A stretch of DNA of 64,000 nucleotides. Source: Pleomorphomonas carboxyditropha. Lineage in GTDB: Bacteria; Pseudomonadota; Alphaproteobacteria; Rhizobiales; Pleomorphomonadaceae. A program made the position numbers and the translations under genes. The stretch covers positions 186,001-250,000 of the forward strand of contig NZ_NQVN01000001.1 in the NCBI RefSeq assembly GCF_002770725.1, given 5' to 3'. The notes under the pieces are model-generated. The model was not told the origin of the DNA. It saw nothing but the letters and a program-made list of their open reading frames with translations, and did not search any database. This document shows positions 23,016 through 31,659 of this stretch, one piece after another. Within the stretch, counting starts at the first letter, position 1, and each line of letters begins with the position of its first letter.

Positions 23016-23306
23016 ATGCCGAACGAACAAGCCACCGCCGACGTGAATATCCATCTGCGGGCACGCCCGCAGGATCGGATTCTCATTGACCAGGCGGCCG
23101 AGCTGGTCGGCGCGAACCGGTCGCAGTTCATGCTGTCCTCCGCCATCAAGGAGGCCAAGGCCGTTCTCCTCGACCAGACGTCCGTCTACATGAATGCTCC
23201 CGCTTTCCAGAAGACCCTCGACTGGATGGATGCCCCGGTCTCGGCCGAAGAGGCCGCCGGCATGAAGCGCCTGATGGCCGCCAAGACGAACTGGTCACGT
23301 GGCTGA
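23016..23306 (+). CDS. tacA: TacA-type (DUF1778) antitoxin
   Basis: The 96-residue product has an N-terminal ribbon-helix-helix domain (ADVNIHLRARPQDRILIDQA followed by AELVGANRSQFMLSSAIKEA). A C-terminal toxin-binding tail follows (FQKTLDWMDAPVSAEEAAGM then KRLMAAK). DUF1778 antitoxins bind their own promoter and neutralise a GNAT toxin. Its end overlaps the toxin start by eight bases, the usual layout of this pair. Confidence 0.92.
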   Translation: MPNEQATADVNIHLRARPQDRILIDQAAELVGANRSQFMLSSAIKEAKAVLLDQTSVYMNAPAFQKTLDWMDAPVSAEEAAGMKRLMAAKTNWSRG

Positions 23307-23808
23307 GCAGAATTTTCCGTTCACGGCGCCGATGCTCCTCCGGGAGGAGCATGACATCGGCGCCTTCAGGTCGGGGGAACCCAGCCTGGACGATTGGCTG
23401 CGTGGCCGCGCGCTCGCCAACATGGTCCTGGGGGCCAGCCGCACCTTCGTCTCGTGCCAAACGGGAACCCGGCGGGTTGTCGGGTTCTATGCCCTCTCCA
23501 TGGGACAAATCCTCAACCAGGAAGCCATTGGCTCGGTTCGGCGGAACATGCCCCGGTTCATTCCGGCCGTCGTTCTCGGCCGTCTCGCGGTCGATGAGAA
23601 CTGGCAGCGCAACGGCCTTGGCGCGGCGCTTCTCAAGGACGCCGTGCTGCGTTCCCTGCGGGCGGCCGAAGAAGTATCCGCCCGCCTCGTGGTGGTGCAT
23701 GCGATTTCGCCGGCGGCCGAGGCGTTCTATCTGAGGCATGGGTTTTCACGGCTTCCGGTCGATACGCCGACCTATGCGCTTGACCTGGTGAAGTTCGCCA
23801 GAATTTGA
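23299..23808 (+). CDS. tacT: TacT-type GNAT acetyltransferase toxin
   Basis: The 169-residue product begins at GTG inside the end of tacA. It shows the GNAT core of TacT: an opening LREEHDIGAFRSGEPSLDDW, then VVGFYALSMG, the acetyl-CoA binding loop LAVDENWQRNGLGAALLKDA (R/QxxGxG/A form) and the late AISPAAEAFYLRHGFSRLP. TacT toxins acetylate the amino group of charged tRNAs and stop translation. The catalytic Tyr of the family is present in EAFYLRHGF. It forms a type II toxin-antitoxin pair with the upstream gene. Confidence 0.92.
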   Translation: MAEQNFPFTAPMLLREEHDIGAFRSGEPSLDDWLRGRALANMVLGASRTFVSCQTGTRRVVGFYALSMGQILNQEAIGSVRRNMPRFIPAVVLGRLAVDENWQRNGLGAALLKDAVLRSLRAAEEVSARLVVVHAISPAAEAFYLRHGFSRLPVDTPTYALDLVKFARI

Positions 23809-23952
23809 GCCGATGGTGGCCGTCAGACGGCTTTCATATCGATTCAACCGTCAAGGCATTGTCGGCGGGCGGCGTTGGCTGTAGAGATTGGGAATGTTGC
23901 GGACGATACTTTCGTCTGAGCGACGCTCCTTTTCGCCGACCACCAAAGGCCC

Positions 23953-24729
23953 ATGTCCTTCACCGATCCGCACGACCTCGCCGCCCATCTGCCCGCACCC
24001 GACCGCCTCGCGCTGTTCCTCGACGTCGACGGCACGCTGATCGGCCCCACCTACGCCGACCGCGAGCGCGGCATCGCCGCCGACCGCATCGCCCTGATCG
24101 GCCGGCTCTACGACCTCATGGATGGCGCGCTGGCCATCGTCAGCGGCCGCTCGGTGGAAACCGTCGATCCGATGTTCACGCCCTTGAGGCTGCCGGTGGC
24201 GGCGCTGCAGGGCGCTGATCGCCGCTTTGCCGACGGCCGCCGCTTCACGCCGGTGCAGACGCCGGAGGAGCGGCAGGCGCTCGAGGACATCGCCTCGGTG
24301 GTGGCCGACGCCTATCCCACCATGGACATCCAGTGGAAGATCGGCGCGCTGGCCATCGTCTACAACGAGGGCGATCCGCTGGCCGCCAAGGCGGCGGCGC
24401 TGGCCGCGCGCCATTCCGGCGGCCACGTGGCGGTGATCCCCGGCCGGGTGTCGATCGACGTGGTGCCCCAAGGGGCCAACAAGGGCTCGGGCATCGCCTT
24501 CCTGATGGAACACCGGCCGTTCCTTGGCCGCGTGCCGGTGCACGTCGGCGACGACGTTCCCGACGAGCCCGGCTTCGCCACGTCCCGCGACCTCGGCGGC
24601 TACGGCATCACCATCGGCCGCAAGGTGGCCGGTGTCGACCGCCGCCTGCCCGACCACGAGGCGACCTGGGCGATGCTCGCCGCCTACGAGGCGCGCTGGC
24701 TGGACGAGACGCGCGCCGCCGCCCAATAG
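23953..24729 (+). CDS. otsB: Trehalose-6-phosphate phosphatase
   Basis: The 258-residue HAD-family protein has motif I FLDVDGTLIGPT with the nucleophile Asp, motif II AIVSGRSVETVD, a cap domain containing DIQWKIGALAIVY, and motif III/IV VPQGANKGSGIAFLM...VHVGDDVPDEPGF. It releases trehalose from trehalose-6-phosphate, an osmoprotectant route. The synthase otsA is not in the window. The gene stands alone between the tacAT pair and the convergent binding-protein gene. Confidence 0.92.
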   Translation: MSFTDPHDLAAHLPAPDRLALFLDVDGTLIGPTYADRERGIAADRIALIGRLYDLMDGALAIVSGRSVETVDPMFTPLRLPVAALQGADRRFADGRRFTPVQTPEERQALEDIASVVADAYPTMDIQWKIGALAIVYNEGDPLAAKAAALAARHSGGHVAVIPGRVSIDVVPQGANKGSGIAFLMEHRPFLGRVPVHVGDDVPDEPGFATSRDLGGYGITIGRKVAGVDRRLPDHEATWAMLAAYEARWLDETRAAAQ

Positions 24730-24933
24730 GCGAGGATCGAAAACGGCCGAGCCGCGGATGGCATCGGCCTCGCCCGAAAGATCGAAATGAGATTCGGGCG
24801 AGGCTCTGTGGCAGACGGTGAGGAAGAGAATTCATCCGTCCATCGAGCTGCGCCGATTGGCGAACCGCGGACGGAAATCACCGACCCATTCCTTTTTCTC
24901 GAAACGCCGCATGACGGCGTCTCGGAAAGGGAA

Positions 24934-25878
24934 TCACTTGGTCAGGTCGGCCCGCTGGTCGAGCAGGGCCTGGGCATTGTCCCTGGTGATGAGCTCGGCG
25001 CCGGAATCGATGCGCTTGTCGACCGCCTCGCCCTTGATCGCCGCCAGCGCCTTCTCGACGCCGAGAACGCCCATCTGGTAGTTGGACTGGGCGACGGAGC
25101 CGTAGAGGTCGCCGGCCAGGATGGCGTGCAGCGCGTCGTCATCGGCATTGACGCCGATGACCGGCACGTCCTTGCCGTTCTGCTTCAAGGCCCGCATGGC
25201 GCCGAGCGCCTCGTCGTCATTGCCGGCGAATACGGCGGCGATGTCCGGCGTCGACTGGAGCACGTTCTGCGTGACCGAGAAGGCGCGTTCGCGGTCGCTG
25301 TAGGCCGGCTGGCGGGCGCCGATGACGATACCGGCGGCATCGAGCCTTTCCTTGGCGCCGTCGACGCGGTCGGTCATGGCCGGATTGCCCGGCGCGCCGT
25401 CGAGCAGCAGCACCTTGTCGCCCTTCTTCAGCACCTTGACCAGCGCCTCGCCACCGGCCTGGCCGGCGGCGTAGTTGTCGGTGCCGATGAAGGTGACGTA
25501 GTCGGTGAAGCCTTCCGGCATGCCGGTGTCGACCAGAATGACCGGGATCTTCGCCTGGGCAAACTTGTTCAGCACGCCGACGGCGGTGGGCGGCTGCGAC
25601 GGCGAGAAGATCAGGGCGTCGGGCTTCTGGGCCAGGACATCCTGGACCATGTTGATCTGCTGCTCGACGGCGTCCTCGGTCGGCGGCCCGAGCACGACCA
25701 GATCGGCGCCGTTCTTGTCGGCCGCCTCCCTGGCGCCGGCCACGACGATCTGCCAGTAGGGCGCGCTGAGCGTCTTGAGGATCATGGCGAGCTTGGGCTT
25801 CTCGGCGGCAGAGGCGCTGCCGATACCGAGAGCCATGGCGGCGACGGTCAGGGCCAGCGCAATACGAAAGCACTTCAT
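24934..25878 (-). CDS. Periplasmic sugar-binding protein (RbsB-like), no transporter partners nearby
   Basis: The start at 25878 follows GGGAGGA with seven bases between, and leaves a signal peptide (MKCFRIALALTVAAMALGIG ending ASA). The 314-residue product follows the periplasmic binding protein 4 (RbsB) layout: LAMILKTLSAPYWQIVVAGA, DALIFSPSQPPTAVGVLNKF, VTFIGTDNYAAGQAGGEALV, AVFAGNDDEALGAMRAL and a C-terminal ITRDNAQALLDQRADLTK. The ligand is probably a sugar or polyol. No permease or ATPase gene is near, so it must use components encoded elsewhere. It is the last gene after a dehydrogenase and SDR on the same strand. Confidence 0.88.
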   Translation of the reverse strand: MKCFRIALALTVAAMALGIGSASAAEKPKLAMILKTLSAPYWQIVVAGAREAADKNGADLVVLGPPTEDAVEQQINMVQDVLAQKPDALIFSPSQPPTAVGVLNKFAQAKIPVILVDTGMPEGFTDYVTFIGTDNYAAGQAGGEALVKVLKKGDKVLLLDGAPGNPAMTDRVDGAKERLDAAGIVIGARQPAYSDRERAFSVTQNVLQSTPDIAAVFAGNDDEALGAMRALKQNGKDVPVIGVNADDDALHAILAGDLYGSVAQSNYQMGVLGVEKALAAIKGEAVDKRIDSGAELITRDNAQALLDQRADLTK

Positions 25879-26092
25879 TTGGAATCCTCCCATTCGTGTT
25901 GGTCGCTTGGATCAGGGCGGCGCAGTGGATCGTGGCCTCCTCCGCCAGGACCGCCGCTCCGCGTCTCACAGGAGCAACCGGCAGAGTTGATCCGATCTCT
26001 GCCGTCCATGAGATCGATTAAGTGCCTAAACCATAGGGTCCTGGAGCCGGGTCTCCACTGCCCCGGCCTGTCGATACCCGTCGATTGCTTCC

Positions 26093-26123
26093 GACGGGCG
26101 CGTCATGGCCGCGCCCGTCTTTT
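26093..26123 (+). terminator. Rho-independent terminator without an upstream + strand gene
   Basis: A perfect 10-bp GC stem (26093-26102 with 26110-26119, GACGGGCGCG/CGCGCCCGTC) with a 7-base loop is followed by TTTT (26120-26123) on the plus strand. The nearest plus-strand gene ends 1.3 kb away. It lies in the 296-bp gap between two minus-strand genes, so it may end a small RNA; on the minus strand it would be a hairpin without a T-run. Confidence 0.7.
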
Positions 26124-26173
26124 GATGCCCGTGGGGTTTCTCTCTCAGACTCTCGCCGGTGTTGCCCGCAGGC

Positions 26174-26968
26174 TCATTCCGGATAGGAACCAGGAATCTG
26201 CTGGTCGTAGTCGACGAGGGCGCCGGTCATGACGCCGGCGCTCGGAGCCAGCATGAAGCTGGCGAGGCAGGCGAGTTGGTAGGGCTTGGCCAGCTGCTTC
26301 ATAGGTTGCCCTGCCTCGGCCCGTTCCAGCCAGCCATCGGTGGCGCCGTGGAACTTGCGCTGGGTGATGTCCTCGCCTGGGGTATCCATCCAGCCCGGCA
26401 GGATGGCGTTGCAGCGGATCCGGTCGAATTTGTAGGCGTTGGCGACGTTCTTGGTCAGCGTCGCCAGCGCGCCCTTCGACGCCGAATAGGATGCAAGATA
26501 AGACTGGCCGCAGTGAGCGCAGTTGGAAACGATGTTCAGGATGGCGCCGCCGCCGCCTTCGGCAAGGCGATGCCTGACAAACCCTTGCATGAGGAAGTAG
26601 GGGGCGCGGACGTTGGTGGCGAACATCCGGTCGAACTGGTCCAACGTTCCGTCGACCAGCGTGTCGCGGGCGCCGAGAGCGGCGGCGTTGACCAGCACGT
26701 TGACGGTGCCGAGCTCGCGGATGGCGGTGTTGATCAGCCCCAGACAGGAGGCGACATCGGTGAGGTCCAGCGCCACCGCCTTGACCGTGATCCCCCGGGC
26801 GCGAAGCTCGGCGGCGGAGGCCTCCACCTTCTCGGCGTTGAGATCGGCCAGCACGACGCGGCGGCAACCCTCGTCGACCAACTGGGTGGCGATGGCCAGC
26901 CCCAGTCCCTGGGCGCCGCCGGTGACCACGGCGGCACTGTCGGCATGACGGTTCATTGTGTCAGACAT
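26174..26968 (-). CDS. SDR family oxidoreductase
   Basis: The start at 26968 follows AGGAG by seven bases; a TTG two codons earlier is less likely. The 264-residue product has the classical short-chain dehydrogenase marks: VVTGGAQGLGLAIATQLV (NAD(P)-binding GxxxGxG), the NAA motif (LVNAAALGARD), the catalytic YSASKGA and a following ILPGWMDTPGED. The acidic residue after beta strand 2 (LADLNAEK) suggests NAD. It overlaps the upstream dehydrogenase by eight bases. Its substrate is likely a sugar or sugar acid, by context. Confidence 0.88.
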   Translation of the reverse strand: MSDTMNRHADSAAVVTGGAQGLGLAIATQLVDEGCRRVVLADLNAEKVEASAAELRARGITVKAVALDLTDVASCLGLINTAIRELGTVNVLVNAAALGARDTLVDGTLDQFDRMFATNVRAPYFLMQGFVRHRLAEGGGGAILNIVSNCAHCGQSYLASYSASKGALATLTKNVANAYKFDRIRCNAILPGWMDTPGEDITQRKFHGATDGWLERAEAGQPMKQLAKPYQLACLASFMLAPSAGVMTGALVDYDQQIPGSYPE

Positions 26969-27983
26969 TTGCAAACTCCTGATCGGGTCCGGTGAGCTCG
27001 ATGGTCTTTCCCTGCTTGCGCGAAGCGGTCGCGGCCTCGGCCAGATAGGCCGCCATCAGGCCGTCGATGGCGTTGACCGGCATGTCCCGACCCTCGCGGG
27101 CGCAGTCGAGGAACAGCCGGATTTCCGCGGCGTAGCTCGGGCCATAGCGCTCCATGAAGAACTCAAGGATCGGCGCTTGCGTGCCGGGGTTCTCGTTGGT
27201 GAAACGCTGGAAGCCCGACTGGCGCGGATTGTCGGAGATCACCATGCCGGTCGAGCCGAAGGCCTCGAGGCGCTGGTCGAAGCCGAAGGCGCAGCGGCGC
27301 GAATTGTGGATGGTGACGATGGTGCCGTCGGCGGCGACCAGCGTCACGGCGGCGGTGTCGATGTCGCCGAGACGGCCGATCTCCGGATCGATGATCGACG
27401 AGCCGTGGGCGGTGACCGAGACGAAGTCCTGCCGGGTGATGGCGCGAGCCATGTCGAAGTCGTGGATCATCATGTCGCGGAACAGGCCGCCGGAGCGGGG
27501 CACGTAGTCGAGCGGTGGCGGGAACGGATCGCGGCTGGTGATGATCAGTTGCTCGAGCCGGCCGACCGCGCCGCCATGGACCGCTTGGCGCACCGAGGCG
27601 TGACCGTGATCGTAGCGGCGGTTGAAGCCGAGGAAGACGCGCCGCGCGGCCGTCTCGCCGATGGCGGCGACGCACTTGCGGGCCGCCGCGTAGCTGCTGG
27701 CCAGCGGCTTCTCGCAGAGCACCGGCTTGCCGGTCTTCACCGCTTCCAGCACCAGGTCGACGTGAGTGTCCGACGAGGTGGCGATGACGATGGCGTCGGC
27801 GGCGGCGTCACCCATGGCCTCGGCGGCGGTGGACGCCACGCGGGCGCCGGTCCTGGCGGCGAGGCCTTCCGCCGCCGCCGTGACGGGATCGTAGATCGCC
27901 GCCAGCCGGGCGCCGGCTTCGACGATGGCGGCGGCATGGACCTGTCCCATGCGGCCTGCGCCCATGAGGGCAATTCCGGTCAT
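26961..27983 (-). CDS. Gfo/Idh/MocA family dehydrogenase (inositol 2-dehydrogenase-like)
   Basis: The start at 27983 follows AGGAGGAG. The 340-residue product has the Rossmann motif IALMGAGRMGQVHAAAI, the family's catalytic EKPLA (VLCEKPLASSYAAARK), GFNRRYDHGHASVRQ, and MMIHDFDMARAI with the catalytic Asp and His. This pattern resembles inositol 2-dehydrogenase (IolG) and related sugar dehydrogenases. It heads the operon dehydrogenase-SDR-binding protein, divergent from a LacI-type regulator that probably controls it. The exact sugar cannot be told. Confidence 0.85.
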   Translation of the reverse strand: MTGIALMGAGRMGQVHAAAIVEAGARLAAIYDPVTAAAEGLAARTGARVASTAAEAMGDAAADAIVIATSSDTHVDLVLEAVKTGKPVLCEKPLASSYAAARKCVAAIGETAARRVFLGFNRRYDHGHASVRQAVHGGAVGRLEQLIITSRDPFPPPLDYVPRSGGLFRDMMIHDFDMARAITRQDFVSVTAHGSSIIDPEIGRLGDIDTAAVTLVAADGTIVTIHNSRRCAFGFDQRLEAFGSTGMVISDNPRQSGFQRFTNENPGTQAPILEFFMERYGPSYAAEIRLFLDCAREGRDMPVNAIDGLMAAYLAEAATASRKQGKTIELTGPDQEFANV

Positions 27984-28299
27984 ACTTGTCACTCCTCCTG
28001 ATAATCTCGACTGTTCCTGGATGCCGGACGGCACCACAGCTTCGGCCGGCACGGCCGTCGGATCGGTGGACAAAGGGAGGGGCGCTGAGTGATGCACGCG
28101 CCGTCTGCCGGGCAACGCCTCGATGAGGCAGTCCTCCTCCCTTCGAAGCCCTGCCGCAGGCAGGCGCTTCGCTGCTGTTTTGTTTACTGTTTTCGCTGCG
28201 ATGCCCGTGACCGGCCGATACTTAGCTTGCCGGCGCCCGTCCCCGTTGGTTCCTCGACTTGAAAATTATTTGGTCTTTTCCATTCAGTCGAGTTGATTT
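27984..28299. promoter_or_regulatory. Divergent control region between dehydrogenase operon and LacI gene
   Basis: This 316-bp interval has no gene. It contains the minus-strand ribosome site, several AT-rich stretches suited to promoters (around 28175-28200 and 28258-28300), and a pair of 7-bp inverted copies CTCGACT (28253-28259) and AGTCGAG (28286-28292). The same pair also reads as near-direct repeats TCGACTTGA and TCGAGTTGA. These are candidate operator halves for the adjacent LacI-type protein. Confidence 0.5.
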
Positions 28300-28317
28300 A
28301 TGATGGGAAACCATCAT
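28300..28317. promoter_or_regulatory. Palindrome at the LacI gene start
   Basis: The 7-bp arms ATGATGG (28300-28306) and CCATCAT (28311-28317) are separated by GAAA. They lie over the first possible start codon and just before the second. It could be an autoregulatory operator or an RNA hairpin affecting start choice. Confidence 0.5.
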
Positions 28318-29358
28318 ACTAAGGCCATGAGCAACAAAGCGACCCTGATCCGCATCGCGGAAGCCGCCGGCGTCAGCATCAGCACGGTGGATCGCGTCGT
28401 TAACAGCCGCGGCGGCGTTTCACCCGATACCGAGGCCAAGGTTCTGGAATGGGCGACCAGGCTCAATCTCGATCGCCGCCTCTTCCGCAGTCACCTCAGG
28501 ACGCTGCGCGTGGCGGTGATGATGCAGTCGCCGCACAATCCGTTCTTCGAGGCGCTGCGCGACGCCTTCAGCGACCTCAACCTGACCATGGCCGATCTCA
28601 GGATCACCAGCTTCGTCCACTACATCGACGTCAACGACTTCGCGGGCACCAGCCGCAAGATCGAGCAGGTGGCGGCCGGCTACGACGGGCTGATCGTCAC
28701 CTGTCCCAACGATCCGAAGATTTCCGAAGCCCTTCGCCGCGTCTCGCGGAAGATCCCGATCGTGACGCTGGTCACCGACCTGCCGGACAGCGGCCGCATC
28801 GCCTATGTCGGCTCCAACAACCGCCAGACCGGCCGGGTGGCCGGCGAGCTGATGGGGCGTTTCCTCGGCGGCGAGGGCGGCGACATCCTGCTCGTCCTCG
28901 GCCTGCAGCGCATGGCCGGGCACGAGGAGCGGGAGATGGGGTTCCGCTCGGTACTGCGCGAGCGCTTCCCGTCCTGCCGGATCGTCGCCGCCCTGGAAAG
29001 CGGCGAGAACCGCGAAAGGGCCGGACAGGTCGTTCTCGACGCGCTGCGCGAATATCCCGGAATCCGGGGCATCTACAATGTCTCGGCCGGCAACTCGGCC
29101 ATCGTTCAGGCCATCGGCTCGCTCGGCCTCACCCACAAGATCGTGCTGATCACCCACGAACTCACCGAGGCGCGCCGGCAGATGCTCCTCGACGGTGCTC
29201 TCGACGCTGTCATCGACCAGAACCCGCGGCTCGAAGCCCAGCGCGCCCTGGAGGTGCTGGGGCGGAATTTCCAAAGAGGCGAGTCCGGTACCACCGGCGG
29301 GGAATACACCCCGTTTCAGATATTTATCCGGGAAAACTGCCCGACCATTTCCTATTGA
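28300..29358 (+). CDS. LacI family transcriptional regulator
   Basis: The N-terminal HTH reads ATLIRIAEAAGVSISTVDRV then VNSRGGVSPDTEAKVLEWA, followed by a periplasmic-binding-protein-like ligand domain (VAVMMQSPHNPFFEALRDAF, DGLIVTCPNDPKISEAL, AYVGSNNRQTGRVAGELM). The ligand domain belongs to the RbsB-type fold used for sugars. Two starts are possible: 28300 (352 residues) and the ATG at 28327 (343 residues), which leaves the usual short lead before the HTH but has AAGG only two bases away. It probably represses the divergent dehydrogenase-SDR-binding-protein operon. Confidence 0.88.
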   Translation: MMGNHHTKAMSNKATLIRIAEAAGVSISTVDRVVNSRGGVSPDTEAKVLEWATRLNLDRRLFRSHLRTLRVAVMMQSPHNPFFEALRDAFSDLNLTMADLRITSFVHYIDVNDFAGTSRKIEQVAAGYDGLIVTCPNDPKISEALRRVSRKIPIVTLVTDLPDSGRIAYVGSNNRQTGRVAGELMGRFLGGEGGDILLVLGLQRMAGHEEREMGFRSVLRERFPSCRIVAALESGENRERAGQVVLDALREYPGIRGIYNVSAGNSAIVQAIGSLGLTHKIVLITHELTEARRQMLLDGALDAVIDQNPRLEAQRALEVLGRNFQRGESGTTGGEYTPFQIFIRENCPTISY

Positions 29359-29437
29359 GGCTTTTCGGGCGGGTGGTCTGTTTGTTGGCTGCGCATCCGC
29401 TTATCCGAAAAGTCTCACACCTTTTCGGGCGGATGCG

Positions 29438-30265
29438 TCAGCCGACGGCGATCCGCAAATAGGTGGTGTCGTCGAAATAGTCGCGGCCCGGCATGAACGG
29501 TCGCGAGCCCATGACCAGGTCCACCATCAGCGGATCGTTTTCCCGGATGCGGGTGATCTCGGCGAGGCCTTCGGCAAGGGTTGCCGGCGGTGACAGGAAG
29601 CCGTCGGAGGCGAGCACGATGTCGCGGGCGGCCGTCGCCTCGATCACCTCGACGAAGCGGTCGGGCACGAAGGTGCCGGCCAGGCCGCCGTAGGCGAGGG
29701 GATCGTCGCTGTCGAGGTTGAGAAAGGCGTGCTGGGCGGTGACCAGCGGCCGGAAGGGCTGCTCCATGGTCGGCACCCGCCGCTCGGCCTCGAGGTTGGT
29801 CAGCCCGAGGCGGAGGCGCGCCCGGATGACGGCGCAGCGGAATTCGTAGCCGATGCGGTCGATCTCCTTGCCGCCGGGATAAGCGCGGCCGTCGATGCGG
29901 ACGTGGCAGTCGCCGACCCGCCAGACCTCGCCGCGCGCCCGCGACCAGACGGCGGCCACCGCCGACGGACGCATCAGCGTTTCATCCGGCCAGTCGCCGA
30001 TCGCCGCCGCGATATTCGCCGTGGCGCGGTCGACGAAGTCGCGAACCGTGGCGGCCGGCGGGAGCTCTTTGACCGCCCGCTCCACCGCCTCGGCGGCGAC
30101 GATGCCGCCCGGCCGGTCGCCGATCGGGCCGGAGGAGGTGGCGCCGTCGATGACGGCGGCGAAGTCGTCGGTGACGACCAGCCGATCCTCCTTTTTCGCC
30201 TCCGACTCCTTGCCGGTGGCGCACAGGCTTTCGACCACCCGGAAGGGACGCAGGGAAGCGGTCAT
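29438..30265 (-). CDS. PP2C-like serine/threonine phosphatase
   Basis: The 275-residue product shows PP2C metal-site motifs in order: KKEDRLVVTDDFAAVIDGAT (EDR and DGAT), VWRVGDCHVRIDG, IVLASDGFLSPPAT (SDG) and a final YFDDTTYLRIAVG (DDxT). The protein has no membrane segment and presumably removes phosphate from a cytoplasmic protein or small molecule. The ATG follows GAGGA by eight bases and lies ten bases after the stop of the LysR gene, so the two are an operon. No kinase gene is adjacent. Confidence 0.8.
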   Translation of the reverse strand: MTASLRPFRVVESLCATGKESEAKKEDRLVVTDDFAAVIDGATSSGPIGDRPGGIVAAEAVERAVKELPPAATVRDFVDRATANIAAAIGDWPDETLMRPSAVAAVWSRARGEVWRVGDCHVRIDGRAYPGGKEIDRIGYEFRCAVIRARLRLGLTNLEAERRVPTMEQPFRPLVTAQHAFLNLDSDDPLAYGGLAGTFVPDRFVEVIEATAARDIVLASDGFLSPPATLAEGLAEITRIRENDPLMVDLVMGSRPFMPGRDYFDDTTYLRIAVG

Positions 30266-30275
30266 GCCGATATCC

Positions 30276-31202
30276 TCAATCCGCGTGGCCGGTGATCTTC
30301 GGCAGGTAGTCGCCGCCGTGCTCGACCCAGAAGCGATACATCGCCTCGGCCGACGGCAGCAGCCGCTTGTCGGTGCGGCGGACGACGTGCCAGGTCTTCA
30401 TGAGCGGCAGGCCGATGACATCCATGATGACGAGGCGGCCGGCATCGACCTCGGCGGCGATGGTGTGCGAGGAGATGAAGGAGATGCCGAGGCCGGCCAT
30501 CACCGCCTGCTTGATGGTCTCGTTGGAGCCCATCTCGAACTCGCGGATGTCGCGGCCGCCGTCGTGCTGGCTCATCAGTTGGGCGAAGGAATGGCGGGTG
30601 CCGGAATTGGCCTCGCGCACCAGGAAGGTCTCGCCCATCAAGGCTTCGATGGGGATGTTGCGCTCGCGGGCCAACGGATGGTCGGGCGCGCAGATGATCA
30701 CCTGCGGATGCTGGCCGATCGCCTTGGCCTCGACGTCGAACTCGCCCGGCGGCCGGCCCATGACGGCGAGGTCGACCTCGTAGTTCCTGAGGCGCAGGAT
30801 GGTCTCGTCGCGGTTGCCGACGATGAAGTCGATATCGACCTTCGGCCGCTCCCGGCGGAAGGCGGCGAGCACGGTCGGCGCGAAATAGCGGGCGGTGGAG
30901 ACGACGCCGACGGCGACGCGGCCGGAGCCCGCCTCGCGCATCTCGGCCAGCGCGCCGGAGCATTCGTTGAGTAGCGCCTCGATGCGGTCGAGCGTGCTGG
31001 CGATCTCCCTGCCGGCCGAGGTGGCGATGAAACGGTCGCCGACGCGCTCCACCAGCGGCAGGCCGACCAGGTCTTCCAGCGCCTTGACCTGGGCGGTGAT
31101 GGCCGGCGGCGTGACGTTCATGGCCGAGGAGGCGGCGGTGACGGTGCCGGTCTTGATGACCGCCGACAGGAATCGTAGCTGCTTCAGGGTTGTGTGGCGC
31201 AT
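30276..31202 (-). CDS. LysR family regulator, CbbR-like
   Basis: The 308-residue product opens with the LysR HTH (LKQLRFLSAVIKTGTVTAAS, then AMNVTPPAITAQVKALEDLV). Its effector domain begins GRVAVGVVSTARYFAPTVLA and contains VMGRPPGEFDVEAKAIGQHP and NSGTRHSF, a pattern typical of CbbR proteins that control Calvin-cycle genes. No Rubisco gene is in the window. The nearby rpe, gph and cbbY-like genes are on the other strand, after the YjhX-like gene, and could be targets. Confidence 0.82.
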   Translation of the reverse strand: MRHTTLKQLRFLSAVIKTGTVTAASSAMNVTPPAITAQVKALEDLVGLPLVERVGDRFIATSAGREIASTLDRIEALLNECSGALAEMREAGSGRVAVGVVSTARYFAPTVLAAFRRERPKVDIDFIVGNRDETILRLRNYEVDLAVMGRPPGEFDVEAKAIGQHPQVIICAPDHPLARERNIPIEALMGETFLVREANSGTRHSFAQLMSQHDGGRDIREFEMGSNETIKQAVMAGLGISFISSHTIAAEVDAGRLVIMDVIGLPLMKTWHVVRRTDKRLLPSAEAMYRFWVEHGGDYLPKITGHAD

Positions 31203-31659
31203 GCTCGGATTCCCGCCCCTCCATGTTTCGATGCCGGCAAGGCCGGGCGGCGACGCCTGCCCGGACTCACGATGGTCTTCCCGAGCTTACCGCAAGCTCT
31301 CGCCGGACACCATTTGCCGGACGCCGTTTCGACCATTGTCACGGGGAAAAGATTGAATACCGATCCCGTCCCCGTCGGTCCCCTCGGTGCTCGTCAAAAG
31401 CGACGGTATCGTGACCGGAGCGCCACAATCGGCAGATGATGAGCAAAGGGACGGCCGCTGGCCGTTGACGCTCCGGCGGACGCCCGGCAGGATCGAGCCG
31501 TCGCAACAGGAGCGTGGATGTCACGTCTGTCTGAATCCCGGTGACGGCCCGCCCGGCATGCTGCCGGCAACGCGGGCCGATCCAATGCCGCCCCGGAAGC
31601 CTCGATGCTTCCGGAACGCTTTGGTGCGCCCAAGCGGCGCTACTTCCGGACTTCAGACC
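31203..31659. other. Intergenic region, 457 bp, no convincing gene
   Basis: No frame here has a ribosome site or recognisable product; the open frame that runs into the YjhX-like gene is a read-through artefact. The region presumably holds the promoters of the divergent LysR and YjhX-like genes. One small hairpin is visible at 31593-31614 (CCGGAAGC, 6-base loop, GCTTCCGG), in the probable leader of the YjhX-like gene. Confidence 0.6.
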
